Shown piece after piece: positions 34,131 to 44,400 of a DNA stretch of 64,000 nucleotides. A program made the position numbers and the translations under genes. This DNA is from Caldilineaceae bacterium (GTDB lineage: Bacteria > Chloroflexota > Anaerolineae > Caldilineales > Caldilineaceae). Numbering within the stretch: position 1 is the first letter of the stretch; each line of letters begins with the position of its first letter. The stretch lies in NCBI GenBank assembly GCA_020846635.1, contig JADLDO010000041.1:186001-250000 (forward strand), given 5' to 3'. The notes under the pieces are model-generated. The model did not search any database and was not told the DNA's origin. It was given only the letters and a program-made list of their open reading frames with translations.

Positions 34131-34449
34131 TTATGGATGAACCATCCTGTTACCCCTGTGTGATTTGATGTAAGCCCATTTCAAGTCGATGCCGATGGAT
34201 TGGTCGAGGAAGTCAAAGGTGTCTGAGCGCTGGATACTCAATGCCTCGCCCTTGATCGTCCTTTGCTCGATCCATCACGAATACCTGTTATTGCAGTTAG
34301 CTGATGATCTGCTTGATCCCGTCCGCATCCTCCGTGTTACGTGAACTTCGTAGCATCGGCTTTCGGCTGGACGATCCTGTAATTACTGAAGCCTTACAAC
34401 GGACTGTCGGCGAACAGTGGTGATTGATGTACCGATCGAATAGGCTCCC
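34131..34449 (-). pseudogene. Possible remnant of short minus-strand genes beside the tRNA
   Basis: About 320 bases between the tRNA terminator and the methyltransferase gene. No intact gene of normal size is present, but read on the minus strand two coding-like pieces appear: one ending TEDADGIKQIIS and stop (around 34296-34340), and one ending FDFLDQSIGIDLKWAYI and eleven more residues before its stop near 34135, preceded by in-frame stops. They look like the ends of small genes whose starts are lost. I could not assign a family; it may be non-coding. Confidence 0.25.
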
Positions 34450-37400
34450 CTACGCGCTGCTTCCATCCCTGTGCGCCACGCGCGGATCGGCGGGCGGGGG
34501 GTTGAGGCGTGTTTGGTATGCACTTGTGCCGCCGCTCGCCATCGCCGCGGCCATCTCATCATAGATGCTCAGGATTGTCTCCTTTGTGCGATAGCAGCCA
34601 TGCGCGGCGATCTCTTTGCGCTTGACGATGGGGAAAGTCTCCAGGATGTACTCCACGTCGTCGCGGGCAATGCCGTAGAGGTGGAAGTAGGCGGCGTCGA
34701 GTTCGCAGCGCAGCAGGAAGCGCCGCTCCTCGTCCCAGCGAAAGGGCGGGCCCTCATAGCCGCAGTCGCAGGCAAAGGGCTGCAAGTCCCACGCCGTGTA
34801 GGTCAGTTCGAGGACGCGCACTGAGAACCATGTTTCATCGACTGACGCTTGTTCTTCAGATCGGAATAACCAATTTATGGCATTGCATATCTTGGAAGGT
34901 TGCAGAACTGGAAGTTGCTCAATTATAAAAAAGTTGGCATTCATTCCGCCTATCTTTTGCCGCGCTACATAGTCAAAAACGAATGAATTAAGCACGCCAC
35001 AAAGGGCAGCCTTTTGTGTATTTTGTCTCGAACTTAACATGAGGAAAATGCTATCAGAAGCACCCACTTCCGGTAGTAACGTGGCAATAAGTGTACGTTC
35101 GTCAGTCGTACGCGCGACTCGTCGAAATCCAAGTAGCTGACCTGTTACTGGCAAAGATTCGATAGGAACCCAATAGCGCGGCGTTGCCTGCTTCTTTGCA
35201 TTCTCTCTATCTCCAAACATCAAATCGCCAAAGCTGTTATTCTCATACGTCGCCCAACGGTGATCGTAGTGGTGGAACATCTTTGCTTCATACAGTGGCA
35301 AGTACACCTCACCCTCGCACACAAAGCGATTGCCCTCCAGCCGCCAGCCCTCCCCCTCCAACTGCGTGCGCGTGCGAAAGAGGTGCGAGTCGTTGGACAT
35401 ATCGAACATGCGTAGGAAGCTGATGCCCCACGGATTTTCCTCCGCGCCCACTGCGTCTCCGCCCTTCTTGATCAGCACCGGCACGCGGCGATAGATCGCC
35501 TTCGTCAACTCCGCATCGCGCTGTGAGCGGAAGATGGGGACGGTGCGCGTGTTGGGGTTGAGCAGGGCGATCTCCTGCGCGGTCAGGGTGAAACGGCGCT
35601 GTTCCTCCTGCAAATCCGCCACATCCAGCGCAAAAAAGACAAACTCGGCGGCGCTGGCGGGGCGATCTTCGCCGGTGAGGGTGAGCAGGGCGAACTTATA
35701 GGAGCGATGCACACCGGGGAAGATGGCGCGGCGGTTCTCAAAATCATAGAGGCTTGCCAGCGCGCCCTCCTCCATAATCTCCTGAAAGTAATACTTGGTC
35801 GTGTCGTCGGTGGCAATGCCTGTCGGCACAATCACGCCCGCGCGCCCAGTTGGATGCACCATCTGATAGGCAAGTTCGGCAAAGATCGCATAGGTGTTGA
35901 CATCACCGCGGCCACACAGCGGATAGCGTGCGCTGCTGCGCACAAAGTGACTTTCGCTCTCCGCGCCATGCTTGTCCTTCTCAAATGCGGCGGCAAGCGT
36001 GGGGTTCTCCTGCGCCAGGGCAGCGATCAACTTGCGCCGCGCCGCCGCATTGGGCGCGTTGGCAATGGCAGGGTCATGCGTGGCAAACCACTCCTTTTCC
36101 TGAAGCTTGATGCGCTCCCACGGCGGGTTGCTCAGGATCACATCAAAGCCACCCTGCAAATAGACCGCGGGAAACTCCAGCGACCAGTGAAAGAAGTTGT
36201 GGCGCTGGGCCAACGCCTGCACCCCCTGTACCAGCGCAGGGTCAGGCGTCTGCCCGCGGTCGATCTCCTGCAAGACTCCCTGCGTGGGCGCGAGGATGCG
36301 GTCGGCATTGCCCGCAGCCACAGGCCAAAAGAAGGCGGCTGTCCACAGGTCGGCCTTGAGCTTGGCGCGCGCCACCTTGTCGGAAGCCAGATAGGCGGCA
36401 AAGGCCGCGCTCTTGGCTTCAATCGCCGCTGTGTCCTCTTCGCCGATCTGCGCCAGCCTGGCAGCTTCACGCGCACGCCAGCGCGCCAGGTCTTCGGCGC
36501 TCTCGATCACCGGCGACTCATAGGGCAGCCGCAGTTGCCCTTCGGCCTCGCGGCGGTTGCGGCGGCGCAGCGCGGTCATGGTGGCGCGGTCGTCGCCGCT
36601 CTTGGCGGTAAAGGCGTCGTCGGGGATGCCCTCCGCCAAATCCTCCAAACTGGTGACACCCACCAGGCTGTTGCCACAGCGAATGTTCGCATCCAAAAAG
36701 CCCAGCGGCTTGCCCGGCTCCAGCGTCTCCATCCACAGCGCCACCTTGCACAACTCGACCGACGTGGCATTCACATCCACGCCATAGATACAGTGGCGCA
36801 CAACATCGCGCAGCGCATGGCGGATGAGCTGCGGCCCCGGCTCGTCGTCGCCAGAGCGGATACGCGCCAGGTGCAGCGCCAGCCGCCGCGCCGCGCCGAT
36901 CAGCATATGCCCAGAGCCACAGGCAAAATCGATCACTTTGATCGAAAGCAGCGCGGCCTCTGCGGGCGCACTCCCCTTCTGCGCCTGCCGCAAGCGGTCG
37001 GCGATCACCGGCTCCAACGCCGAATTGAGCAGCTCATTGACCAGCGCCGTGGGGGTGTAATAGGAGCCGGTGGTCTTGCGCTCCGAACCGGCGACGGTGA
37101 CAAGGCTGAATGTGCCGCTGCTGATGTCGAGTTGGGGGTGAAGCTCCAGGAGCGATTCATAGACGCTGCCCAATTCTTCCGTGTCGAGGTTGCGATAATC
37201 GACTGCGCGGCGCACGCCATTCTCGACGGTGAAGGAGAGGGCAAAGATCGCCTTGAGCAGATCGCGGTTGGCGAGTTCGGCCCCGTCCAGGTCGGGCGTC
37301 GAGGTGGCGGAAAAGAGATAGCTGCCCAACCCCGGCAGCCCCAGCGGCGCATAGCCTGTACGCAGCAGCACAAACAACTGGGCTAACTGGCGATAGAGGT

Positions 37401-38565
37401 CGGGGTGTGGCCCCCCGCGCGAAGCCGAAGCAAGTTGGCGGATGCGCCCCAGCGAATAGAAGTCGAGATAGCGGCGGCGCATGGTCGGGTCGGTTCCCGG
37501 CAGCAGCAGCAGGTCGCGGTCTTCGGCAACCAACAGAAAGAGCAGCCGGTAGACCAGGCGGCGCACCTGCTGGTAATAGCCCTGGGTGGAGAGCTGCCCG
37601 CTGCGCAGCGCCTCTGCCAACCTGGGCGCGGCGGGCTGCCCATTCGAAAGGCGGCTCAGGAAGCCGCTGCCCAACGCCACAATCGCCTCCTCGACTCCTT
37701 TACGCAGTTCATCGAGAACGCGCGTCCCCTGCTCTGCCGCGGCCTTGCTCCACCGCTCCAGCCAGCAATCATAGCCGCCGGGGGCTTCTCCGTCATTCTG
37801 CGCCCAGAGGGCTCCCGCGGGGGAAATCCCCTCCCCCGCTTCTGCATCCACGCCGGAAGGGGATTCCTCGCTGCGCTCCGCAATGACAGGGGCGCTGTCG
37901 CTGGTCTGGCGCAAATCCTCGACGCGGCTCTGGTGGCAGATCAGCCAAAAGAGCGAAAATTCGGCATAGAGTTCCCCCTCCATGATCGCTTCGAGGTCAA
38001 ACTCGACATAGGCGCTGCGGCTGAGGCTGGCATTGTCGCGCAGCAAGCGCAGCCGCAGCCCGTTGGCAATGATGCCCCATTGATACGCCTGGCTGCGGTT
38101 GAGCAATTCCTGCATGAGACTGTGGGGGGTGCGCCGCGCCGCGCTCTGCCCTTCGCTGCGGCTTTCGAGGCCGTTGCGAAAGCTGACAAGATGAAAGGGG
38201 GTCTGCTGCCAGAGGTGGCTGATGGGATAGGCGTGGTCGCCAATGTGCAGGCCGCGCACCGCGGGCAAGCGCCCATAGCCCAGCACATCAAAGAGCACCA
38301 GCAGCCAGCGTTCGCGCGTGAGGGTGGTGCCGCTGTCGCTCTCGGCGAGCTTGCGGCTCTGGTCGCGAAAGGCGCGCCATGCGCCCAGGCAGCGGTTCCA
38401 TGAGCGGCTGATGGCTTCATTGAGCCGCTCGCCGGAGAGGTGATAGTCGTCGGGGCGCAAGCCGTCGAGTCCCGCGCCATCGGCAATGCGCTGCAAGACG
38501 TTGACAGGAAGCAAGCCGCCTTCGGTCTTAATGGCGGTAAAAGTGGATCGAGCGATGGTTTGCAT
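34450..38565 (-). CDS. Large PglX/Eco57I-type adenine-specific DNA methyltransferase (DrmMI-like)
   Basis: A 1371-residue class 1 adenine methyltransferase of the type IIG/PglX kind. Motif I is IDFACGSGHMLIGAA near residue 545 (AdoMet binding) and motif IV is NPPW near 813 (target adenine). Between and after lie the family reading YGVDVNATSVELCKVALW and a large C-terminal target-recognition region. The N-terminal 500 residues are of the kind found in these long enzymes; I see no convincing nuclease motif. Codons 227-258 are formed by an inserted palindromic element. It is the last gene of a tight minus-strand operon, three bases after the SNF2-type helicase gene. Such an enzyme would mark self DNA in a DISARM/BREX-like system. 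Confidence 0.9.
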   Translation of the reverse strand: MQTIARSTFTAIKTEGGLLPVNVLQRIADGAGLDGLRPDDYHLSGERLNEAISRSWNRCLGAWRAFRDQSRKLAESDSGTTLTRERWLLVLFDVLGYGRLPAVRGLHIGDHAYPISHLWQQTPFHLVSFRNGLESRSEGQSAARRTPHSLMQELLNRSQAYQWGIIANGLRLRLLRDNASLSRSAYVEFDLEAIMEGELYAEFSLFWLICHQSRVEDLRQTSDSAPVIAERSEESPSGVDAEAGEGISPAGALWAQNDGEAPGGYDCWLERWSKAAAEQGTRVLDELRKGVEEAIVALGSGFLSRLSNGQPAAPRLAEALRSGQLSTQGYYQQVRRLVYRLLFLLVAEDRDLLLLPGTDPTMRRRYLDFYSLGRIRQLASASRGGPHPDLYRQLAQLFVLLRTGYAPLGLPGLGSYLFSATSTPDLDGAELANRDLLKAIFALSFTVENGVRRAVDYRNLDTEELGSVYESLLELHPQLDISSGTFSLVTVAGSERKTTGSYYTPTALVNELLNSALEPVIADRLRQAQKGSAPAEAALLSIKVIDFACGSGHMLIGAARRLALHLARIRSGDDEPGPQLIRHALRDVVRHCIYGVDVNATSVELCKVALWMETLEPGKPLGFLDANIRCGNSLVGVTSLEDLAEGIPDDAFTAKSGDDRATMTALRRRNRREAEGQLRLPYESPVIESAEDLARWRAREAARLAQIGEEDTAAIEAKSAAFAAYLASDKVARAKLKADLWTAAFFWPVAAGNADRILAPTQGVLQEIDRGQTPDPALVQGVQALAQRHNFFHWSLEFPAVYLQGGFDVILSNPPWERIKLQEKEWFATHDPAIANAPNAAARRKLIAALAQENPTLAAAFEKDKHGAESESHFVRSSARYPLCGRGDVNTYAIFAELAYQMVHPTGRAGVIVPTGIATDDTTKYYFQEIMEEGALASLYDFENRRAIFPGVHRSYKFALLTLTGEDRPASAAEFVFFALDVADLQEEQRRFTLTAQEIALLNPNTRTVPIFRSQRDAELTKAIYRRVPVLIKKGGDAVGAEENPWGISFLRMFDMSNDSHLFRTRTQLEGEGWRLEGNRFVCEGEVYLPLYEAKMFHHYDHRWATYENNSFGDLMFGDRENAKKQATPRYWVPIESLPVTGQLLGFRRVARTTDERTLIATLLPEVGASDSIFLMLSSRQNTQKAALCGVLNSFVFDYVARQKIGGMNANFFIIEQLPVLQPSKICNAINWLFRSEEQASVDETWFSVRVLELTYTAWDLQPFACDCGYEGPPFRWDEERRFLLRCELDAAYFHLYGIARDDVEYILETFPIVKRKEIAAHGCYRTKETILSIYDEMAAAMASGGTSAYQTRLNPPPADPRVAHRDGSSA
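37792..37887 (-). repeat. 96-bp palindromic element inserted in frame in the methyltransferase gene
   Basis: The tract begins GTCATTCTGCGC and ends GCGCTCCGCAATGAC on the plus strand, with inner arms AATCCCC and GGGGATT, so it is an imperfect palindrome. It is exactly 32 codons long and encodes a hydrophilic stretch starting VIAERSEESPSG and ending GALWAQND. The segment GCGCCCAGAGGGCTCCCG in it recurs at the intergenic repeat near 58960. GTCATTGCG...-type ends are typical of dispersed intergenic repeats, so this looks like a mobile palindrome tolerated inside a coding gene. Confidence 0.7.
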
Positions 38566-38568
38566 GGT

Positions 38569-41433
38569 CTACCCTCCCACCGGCAGCAGCAGATAGACGC
38601 CCAACAGGTCGGGTGGGCGTTGTGGTTCGATGGTATGGCGCACGCCCGTTAGGCGCGCCGCGCTGCGCACGCGTTGGTGCGCGGTCAGCAGTTCCTCGCC
38701 GCGCAGGATCACGCGCTGATCCAGGTCATTTTGCAAAGCGGGCATGGCGTCGAGCACGCGACGCAGGAATTGCGTCGCCTGGGCAGGCGCAATGTTGCTG
38801 TCAGGCTGTGCCTGGAGCAGCGCCTCGGCTTCATCGGGCGCCAGCCAGTAGGGCGCGTTGGGGTTGCCGCGGAAGCCTGCCAGTTCGCACTCTTCGGCGA
38901 GCAAGGGGATGGTCTGGCTGCCCCGGCGTGTAACGATGTGATAACGATAGCGCAGCAGCAGCAGCGTGGTCAGTTGGCCTACGGCGCGCGTGCGAATGGC
39001 TCCACAGCGGCGCGCCACGCCACCGATCAATGGGTCGAGCGCCGAATCCAGCAGATGGGTTGCCAGCCCGGTGACAATCGGGTGGGTGCGGTCGAGATAG
39101 AGCACATCATCCGCCACGGGCAAGGCAAAACGGGCCGTGAACTGTTCACGGTCGCCCACAGCAGCGCGCAAGGCTACCTGATTGGGCAGGTGTACCTCCA
39201 GCGCATCCCGCTTGGCGCTGACAAAGCCACCGTGGGCAGTGACGCTGTTGCGTACAAAGCGTTCGACATCGACCCCGGCCCCAATCGCCGCCGCCATCGC
39301 TTGCCACTCGGCGGCGACCTCGCCGACATCCATCGTCTGCTGTGCAAAGATCGTGCGTGAACGCTTTTCGCGCTCGGTGGCATTGTCCCATTCCGTGTGC
39401 AAATCGCGGTAGATCTCCGCGGCAAAGTCGCCGGAAAGCTCGGTAAAGGAGAGTTGGCCGCGGCTGCTCTCGCGGTGGCTGCCGCGCAGCATCAGCCCCT
39501 CAAGCAGCGCCTGTACAACATCGTTGGTGTTGGAGGGCACAGGGACCGAGATACCGAGCGAAGTGCGGATGTTGCGATGCTTGCGCAGCAGCACATCGAG
39601 CACAACGCCGTCGATCTGGTTGTCAACGCCATAGTAGGTGAGGGTACGCACCGTGGCGCTGGGCTGTCCATAGCGATCCACGCGGCCCTCACGCTGTTCG
39701 TGGCGGGTGGGGTTCCAGCTTAGATCATAGTGGACGACAGCGTTGAAACTGTTCTGAAGGTTAATGCCCTCGCTGAGACAGTCGGTTGCCACCAGGACGC
39801 GCTGGGTATGATCGGCTAATTCCTCGACGCGCTGTTGGCGTTCGGCAGGCGATAGCAGGCCCGTGACCGAGGCCACTTCGATGCTCTTGGGCAAGGCTGC
39901 GCCCAGTTGACCGGCGACATATTCGGCGGTCGCGATAAAGCGGCAGAAAAGGATGGGGTTGTAGCCATCCGCCAGCAGCTTCTTGACGAGGCGGATCATG
40001 GTTGCTAGCTTCGCATCCTGCTTCGGCCCCATCAGTTCCTCGGCGCGGCGCGCCAGGCGCAAAAGCCGCTCGCGGCCCGTACGCCGCGGCTCGACGGTTG
40101 TTTCTTCTGCGGCTTCTTCTGGGGCTTCTTCTACACCGCCCGGTGTGACATCCATCACTTCAGCGGCATCCGTCTCCTCCAGGTCGAGGACGGTGCGCTC
40201 GCCGATGAAGTCGGCTTCTTCGGCGGTAAGCGTTTCGGCAGTGGCGGAGCGTGCGCGCAACGTGGCCGCGGCCGCGGCAGGGCTGCTGGCAAGACTGCGC
40301 AGCAGGGCCAACGCCGACCACCAGCGCACGCGCTGGCTGCGACGGTCGCCGCTCTTGTCCAACACACGTTCTTGGGCATAGTCGAGCAGCGCGGTAAAGA
40401 GGCGTCGGTAGTCATCACTGAGCCGGTAGCTCTCCTCGGCCTCCTCGCGCACAGGGAAGGGCGTGGACGCGTCCATAAACTCGCGCACATCGGCGCGACG
40501 CCGCTGGACGAGATGGTTTGCAATCTCGCGCCGGGTGCGCTGCTGCTCGCTCCCGCTCAAATCTGCGGGCAGATCATCAAAATCTGGGCGCAGCAGGCCC
40601 AACAGCGAACGAAACGCGCCCTCATTGCCACTGTGGGGCGTAGCAGTCACCAGGATCAGGTGGCGCGCCTCGTTCTTGCTGAGTTCGCGCAGCAGTTGGT
40701 GGCGCAGATGGCGCCCACCGCGGTTGTCGGCAGAAAAGGCGCAGGTGTGCGCCTCGTCCACAATCACCAGTTCGGGACAGGCGCGCACAAATTCGTCACG
40801 ATGGCGGCTGGATTTGATATATTCGGTGGAGACAATCACATAGGGATAGAGATCAAAGAGCGACTGTCCGGTGGCCGTGTTGCGCTCCAGCCGGTTGACT
40901 GTGGAGGGCAGCACAAGTTCGGCGTCGATGTGAAACTTATCGCGCAGTTCATCCTGCCACTGCTCGGCGAGATGGGGCGGGCAGAGCACCGCAAAGCGTT
41001 GTACCTCGCCGCGGTCGAGCAGCTCACGCAGAATGAGCAGCGCCTCGATGGTCTTGCCGATGCCCACATCGTCGGCAATCAGCAGGCGCACCGGCTCCAG
41101 CTTGAGCGCCATCAGCAGTGGCACAAGTTGATAGGGCCGCGGCTCCAGGCTGATGCGCCCAAAGGAGCGGAAGGGGCCTGCGCTGGAGCGGAACCCCAGG
41201 CGCACAGCATCGCGCAGCAACTGGCAAGAGCGAAAGTCGCCGGGCTGGGTGGGATCAGGGTGTTCAAATCGGGCAGGGGTGACATCGCCCCCTTCCAACG
41301 GCAGATAGATGCCGGCGCGCTCCAAGTCAGTACCACCCAACGGACGCACGACGAGGAAATCGTCAGTGGTTTCCGGTAGCACCACCCATTCGCGGCCACG
41401 CGCATTGACGAGGGAACCAACTGCGTAAGACAT
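38569..41433 (-). CDS. SNF2/RapA-type DEAH helicase (DrmD-like)
   Basis: A 954-residue superfamily 2 DNA translocase. Motif I reads ADDVGIGKTIEA, motif II VDEAHTC, motif III VTATPHSG, and the C-terminal RecA lobe has FCRFIATAEYVA, VLVATDCLSEGINLQ (motif V) and HEQREGRVDRYGQ (motif VI). This is the RapA/SNF2-like layout found in DrmD of class 1 DISARM and in some BREX helicases. An acidic Glu/Val-rich linker separates the lobes near residue 450. The remaining C-terminal 300 residues are unassigned. It begins 15 bases after the fused helicase gene and ends three bases before the methyltransferase start, so all three are surely co-transcribed. Confidence 0.9.
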   Translation of the reverse strand: MSYAVGSLVNARGREWVVLPETTDDFLVVRPLGGTDLERAGIYLPLEGGDVTPARFEHPDPTQPGDFRSCQLLRDAVRLGFRSSAGPFRSFGRISLEPRPYQLVPLLMALKLEPVRLLIADDVGIGKTIEALLILRELLDRGEVQRFAVLCPPHLAEQWQDELRDKFHIDAELVLPSTVNRLERNTATGQSLFDLYPYVIVSTEYIKSSRHRDEFVRACPELVIVDEAHTCAFSADNRGGRHLRHQLLRELSKNEARHLILVTATPHSGNEGAFRSLLGLLRPDFDDLPADLSGSEQQRTRREIANHLVQRRRADVREFMDASTPFPVREEAEESYRLSDDYRRLFTALLDYAQERVLDKSGDRRSQRVRWWSALALLRSLASSPAAAAATLRARSATAETLTAEEADFIGERTVLDLEETDAAEVMDVTPGGVEEAPEEAAEETTVEPRRTGRERLLRLARRAEELMGPKQDAKLATMIRLVKKLLADGYNPILFCRFIATAEYVAGQLGAALPKSIEVASVTGLLSPAERQQRVEELADHTQRVLVATDCLSEGINLQNSFNAVVHYDLSWNPTRHEQREGRVDRYGQPSATVRTLTYYGVDNQIDGVVLDVLLRKHRNIRTSLGISVPVPSNTNDVVQALLEGLMLRGSHRESSRGQLSFTELSGDFAAEIYRDLHTEWDNATEREKRSRTIFAQQTMDVGEVAAEWQAMAAAIGAGVDVERFVRNSVTAHGGFVSAKRDALEVHLPNQVALRAAVGDREQFTARFALPVADDVLYLDRTHPIVTGLATHLLDSALDPLIGGVARRCGAIRTRAVGQLTTLLLLRYRYHIVTRRGSQTIPLLAEECELAGFRGNPNAPYWLAPDEAEALLQAQPDSNIAPAQATQFLRRVLDAMPALQNDLDQRVILRGEELLTAHQRVRSAARLTGVRHTIEPQRPPDLLGVYLLLPVGG

Positions 41434-41448
41434 AAGATTTCTTTCTTG

Positions 41449-44400
41449 TTATTCAAGTGGTAGATTGCCAAAGATATGGGCGTGGGCGGCGCAGATGGCG
41501 CGCCAGTCGGCGCTGTGATGGAAGCGCACGACCTCTAGGCTCAATTCCCATATCAGTTTGTCGTCGGTCTGTTGGTCTTTCGCGCGCGCCTCGGGCGAGT
41601 CGTGATAGGAGCCGTCAATGAAGATCACGGCGTTCTGGTCACGGTAGTAGAAGTCCACGCGCGATCCGGCTGTGGCAAAGCTCTTTTGCGCTTCGTCGGG
41701 CAGGCGCAGGTTGTAACGGTCGATAAAGTCCAGCCATTGGCGCTCCAGGTCGCTGTCACACTCTGCCTTGAGGCGGCGCAGATGCTCGGCACGAGGGAGA
41801 GCGGAGGGGCTAGCCTCTACGCGGCTCCCTGCCAGTTGGAGCAAAAGATCGCGCAGCAGCATGCGATCCAGGAAGCGATGGTCGGGCTGGTTGGAATAGC
41901 TCATCAAGCAGTCATAGCAGGCAGCTTCGCAATCTTCGCGGCTGTTGAGGCCGCGGCGTTGGTCTTCGCCAGTGTCGGGGTCAAAGTGGCAGATGGTGAG
42001 CGCCTGGCGTGCCACACTGGTCAGAGCGTTGGGGTCTTCGATGAGCTGGCGCAAGACGCCCGCGCCCCCTTCCGCCGATTCATAGAGGAGGATCTGCCAG
42101 CGCTCATCTACATTGGGCAAGGGTTCTACAGCCAGTTCGTTATCTTCAAGCTGATAGCGTACTTGGATGGCATTCTTCAGCGCGGGTTGGAGCGAGGCCA
42201 TTTGCTCGTACGACAGCGCGATCGCCGGCTCGATGAGCAAGCAGTTGCGGCGGTCATCGACATAGGGAATCACGCGTATCTTGGAGTTGCTCTTGGGGTC
42301 GTCCGGGTCATCTTCACCAGCCGCTTCGTTGCGCTCCCAATAGCCGCGCTCAATGTCGAGGACGAAGCCTTTGAGATTCGGGTCTTTGCGCCGCCGCCAG
42401 CCCATGTTAATGCGCCAGAGGGTGGCAGCATGACCATAGGTAAGTTGAAAAAGCGGCTCGCCCTGGGCATTGACAACCTGGCCCGCCTGGACTTGCGCAA
42501 CATGGTCTTTCAGGCCAAAGCGCACACCTGTACGCAATTCATAGCCCATGCGCGTGCGCTCTTCCTCGTCGGAGTTGATGCGGTCGCGCCGCTTGGTGGT
42601 GACGTTTTGCATACGCATGAGCGGCTGCAGAGCGCCATCTAGATAGGCGTTGCACTGCTCGCAGCGGTCGGGGTTGGATTCGCCTTCGATGATGGGATGA
42701 AGATAGCCGCAGCGCGGGCAGAGCTTGGCCTGTCCCGTTGCCGGCCCCCGATCGGCCCCCTCATCTACAGGCAGGATCACGCGATTGACAATGTAGCGCG
42801 ACCCTTCGTGATAGATGATGCTGCGCGGGCCAAATTCTGAAATTGCCAGGAAGCGGGGCCGGTTGAGATACTCGTCATCGCCCGCGCGCTTGCGTCCAGG
42901 AATATAGGCAGAAAGGGGCAGGCGCGGGAAGTTATAGCCCGGCAAAAAGCTCTCGCTGGCAAAGTAGCGGTAGCTGTAGAAGTCAGATTGGACAAGGTTC
43001 TTGTTCTCAGTAAGCAGGCGCATCTGGTCTTCCGCCTCGCGCCGCAGCCGCGCCGCCTGATCTTTGTCCTGCGGGCTGCGTGAGGCGTCGCCGATGATGC
43101 GATTGTGTACTTCGCGCTGGTGCATGGCCGAGCGATAGAGGTTGCGCCAGCGTTCGCAGGCGCGGTCAAAATTGTCGGCCACATGGTCAAGCTGGCGCTG
43201 TACCCAATCCGGTGTGTACCAACTGGCCGCGGCCAGGTCGCCTTCAATGGTATGAAAGATGCGTTCTAACCGAGCGGCAGCCTGCCGGCGCGTGGATTCT
43301 GAGTCCAGATGGATACGCTTCTCCGGCAGAATGGCAAGAGAGGGGTTTTCCCCGGTCAGGTCCAAAAGGTCTTTGAGCGAAGTTCCCAGGTACATCTTCG
43401 ACTCGGTCAGCCAGACCGCATAGGCATGGGCGCGTAAGAGGTCTTCGTTTGCCAATTCGAGCCGAGGCGGGGCCACCACGCCAGAAACCATCTGCTGGGG
43501 TCGCCGGAAGAAGTATTGGTCATGGGGGCTGCCGGTGGTGCAGTAGGTAAAGACCAATGCCGGTTGGCCGCTGCGCCCCGCGCGACCACTGCGCTGGGCA
43601 TAATTCGCGGGCGTGGGCGGCACATTGCGCAGATTGACGGCGTTGAGTTGGGCAATATCAACGCCTAGCTCCATCGTCGGCGAGCAGTAGAGGACAGGAA
43701 GATCGGCATTGCGGAAACGCTCTTCGCGTTCCTGTCGCCGTTCACTTGGAACTTGGGCCGTATGCTCGCGCGCTTCATAGCCCTGGAGGGTGGCGGCGAT
43801 GCTGCGGTAGTATTCGGCAAAGAAGGGATTGACACGGTGGCCCAGCCGCGAGGGTTGGGGGACACGGATGGGGTCGTGGAAAGGTTCGCTGGTGTCGCCG
43901 GCCTTCCAGACAAGAGAGGAGGCAGGGACCTGATAACCAGGGACTTCCTTTGCATCCCCTCCTTTTTTCTCCTCAGTGACTCGTTCCACCAGACCGGCCA
44001 GGCGCAGTGCCTCAAAGAGGTCGCGTATCACCATTTGCGCCTCTTCCAGTGACAGCTTGTCGCGATAGTGAGGCAGCGTGGCAGGGCGGCGCAGATAGGA
44101 GCCAAAGCCGCCGCGTGCGGAAATATGCAGATTCTCGCGAACTTCGTGCGGTGTGCGGCTGCGCGGGAATGCAATCTTGGCGAAGGCCAGCACCTCCTGC
44201 TCATCAAGCGCCCACGGCTCCTTGAGACGTTGGCTGCTGCGCTGTTGAATAGTCTCCTGATAGTCGCTCCGCAAGTAGTCAACTTTGATCGCTAATTCGC
44301 GGCGCAGATAGTCAAGCAGCGTTTTGGCAACTTTGGCGCGCGTCTCCGGCAGAGCATCTGCAAGTGCTGGGTGGAGCTTTTTCCAAGGATCCTCGTAGGC

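Noticed and set aside
35707..37386. A 559-codon open frame on the plus strand inside the methyltransferase gene
   Set aside because: It is antisense to strongly supported methyltransferase motifs (NPPW, ACGSGH); long antisense frames are expected in GC-rich DNA, and its product is rich in Arg, His and Gln with no domain.
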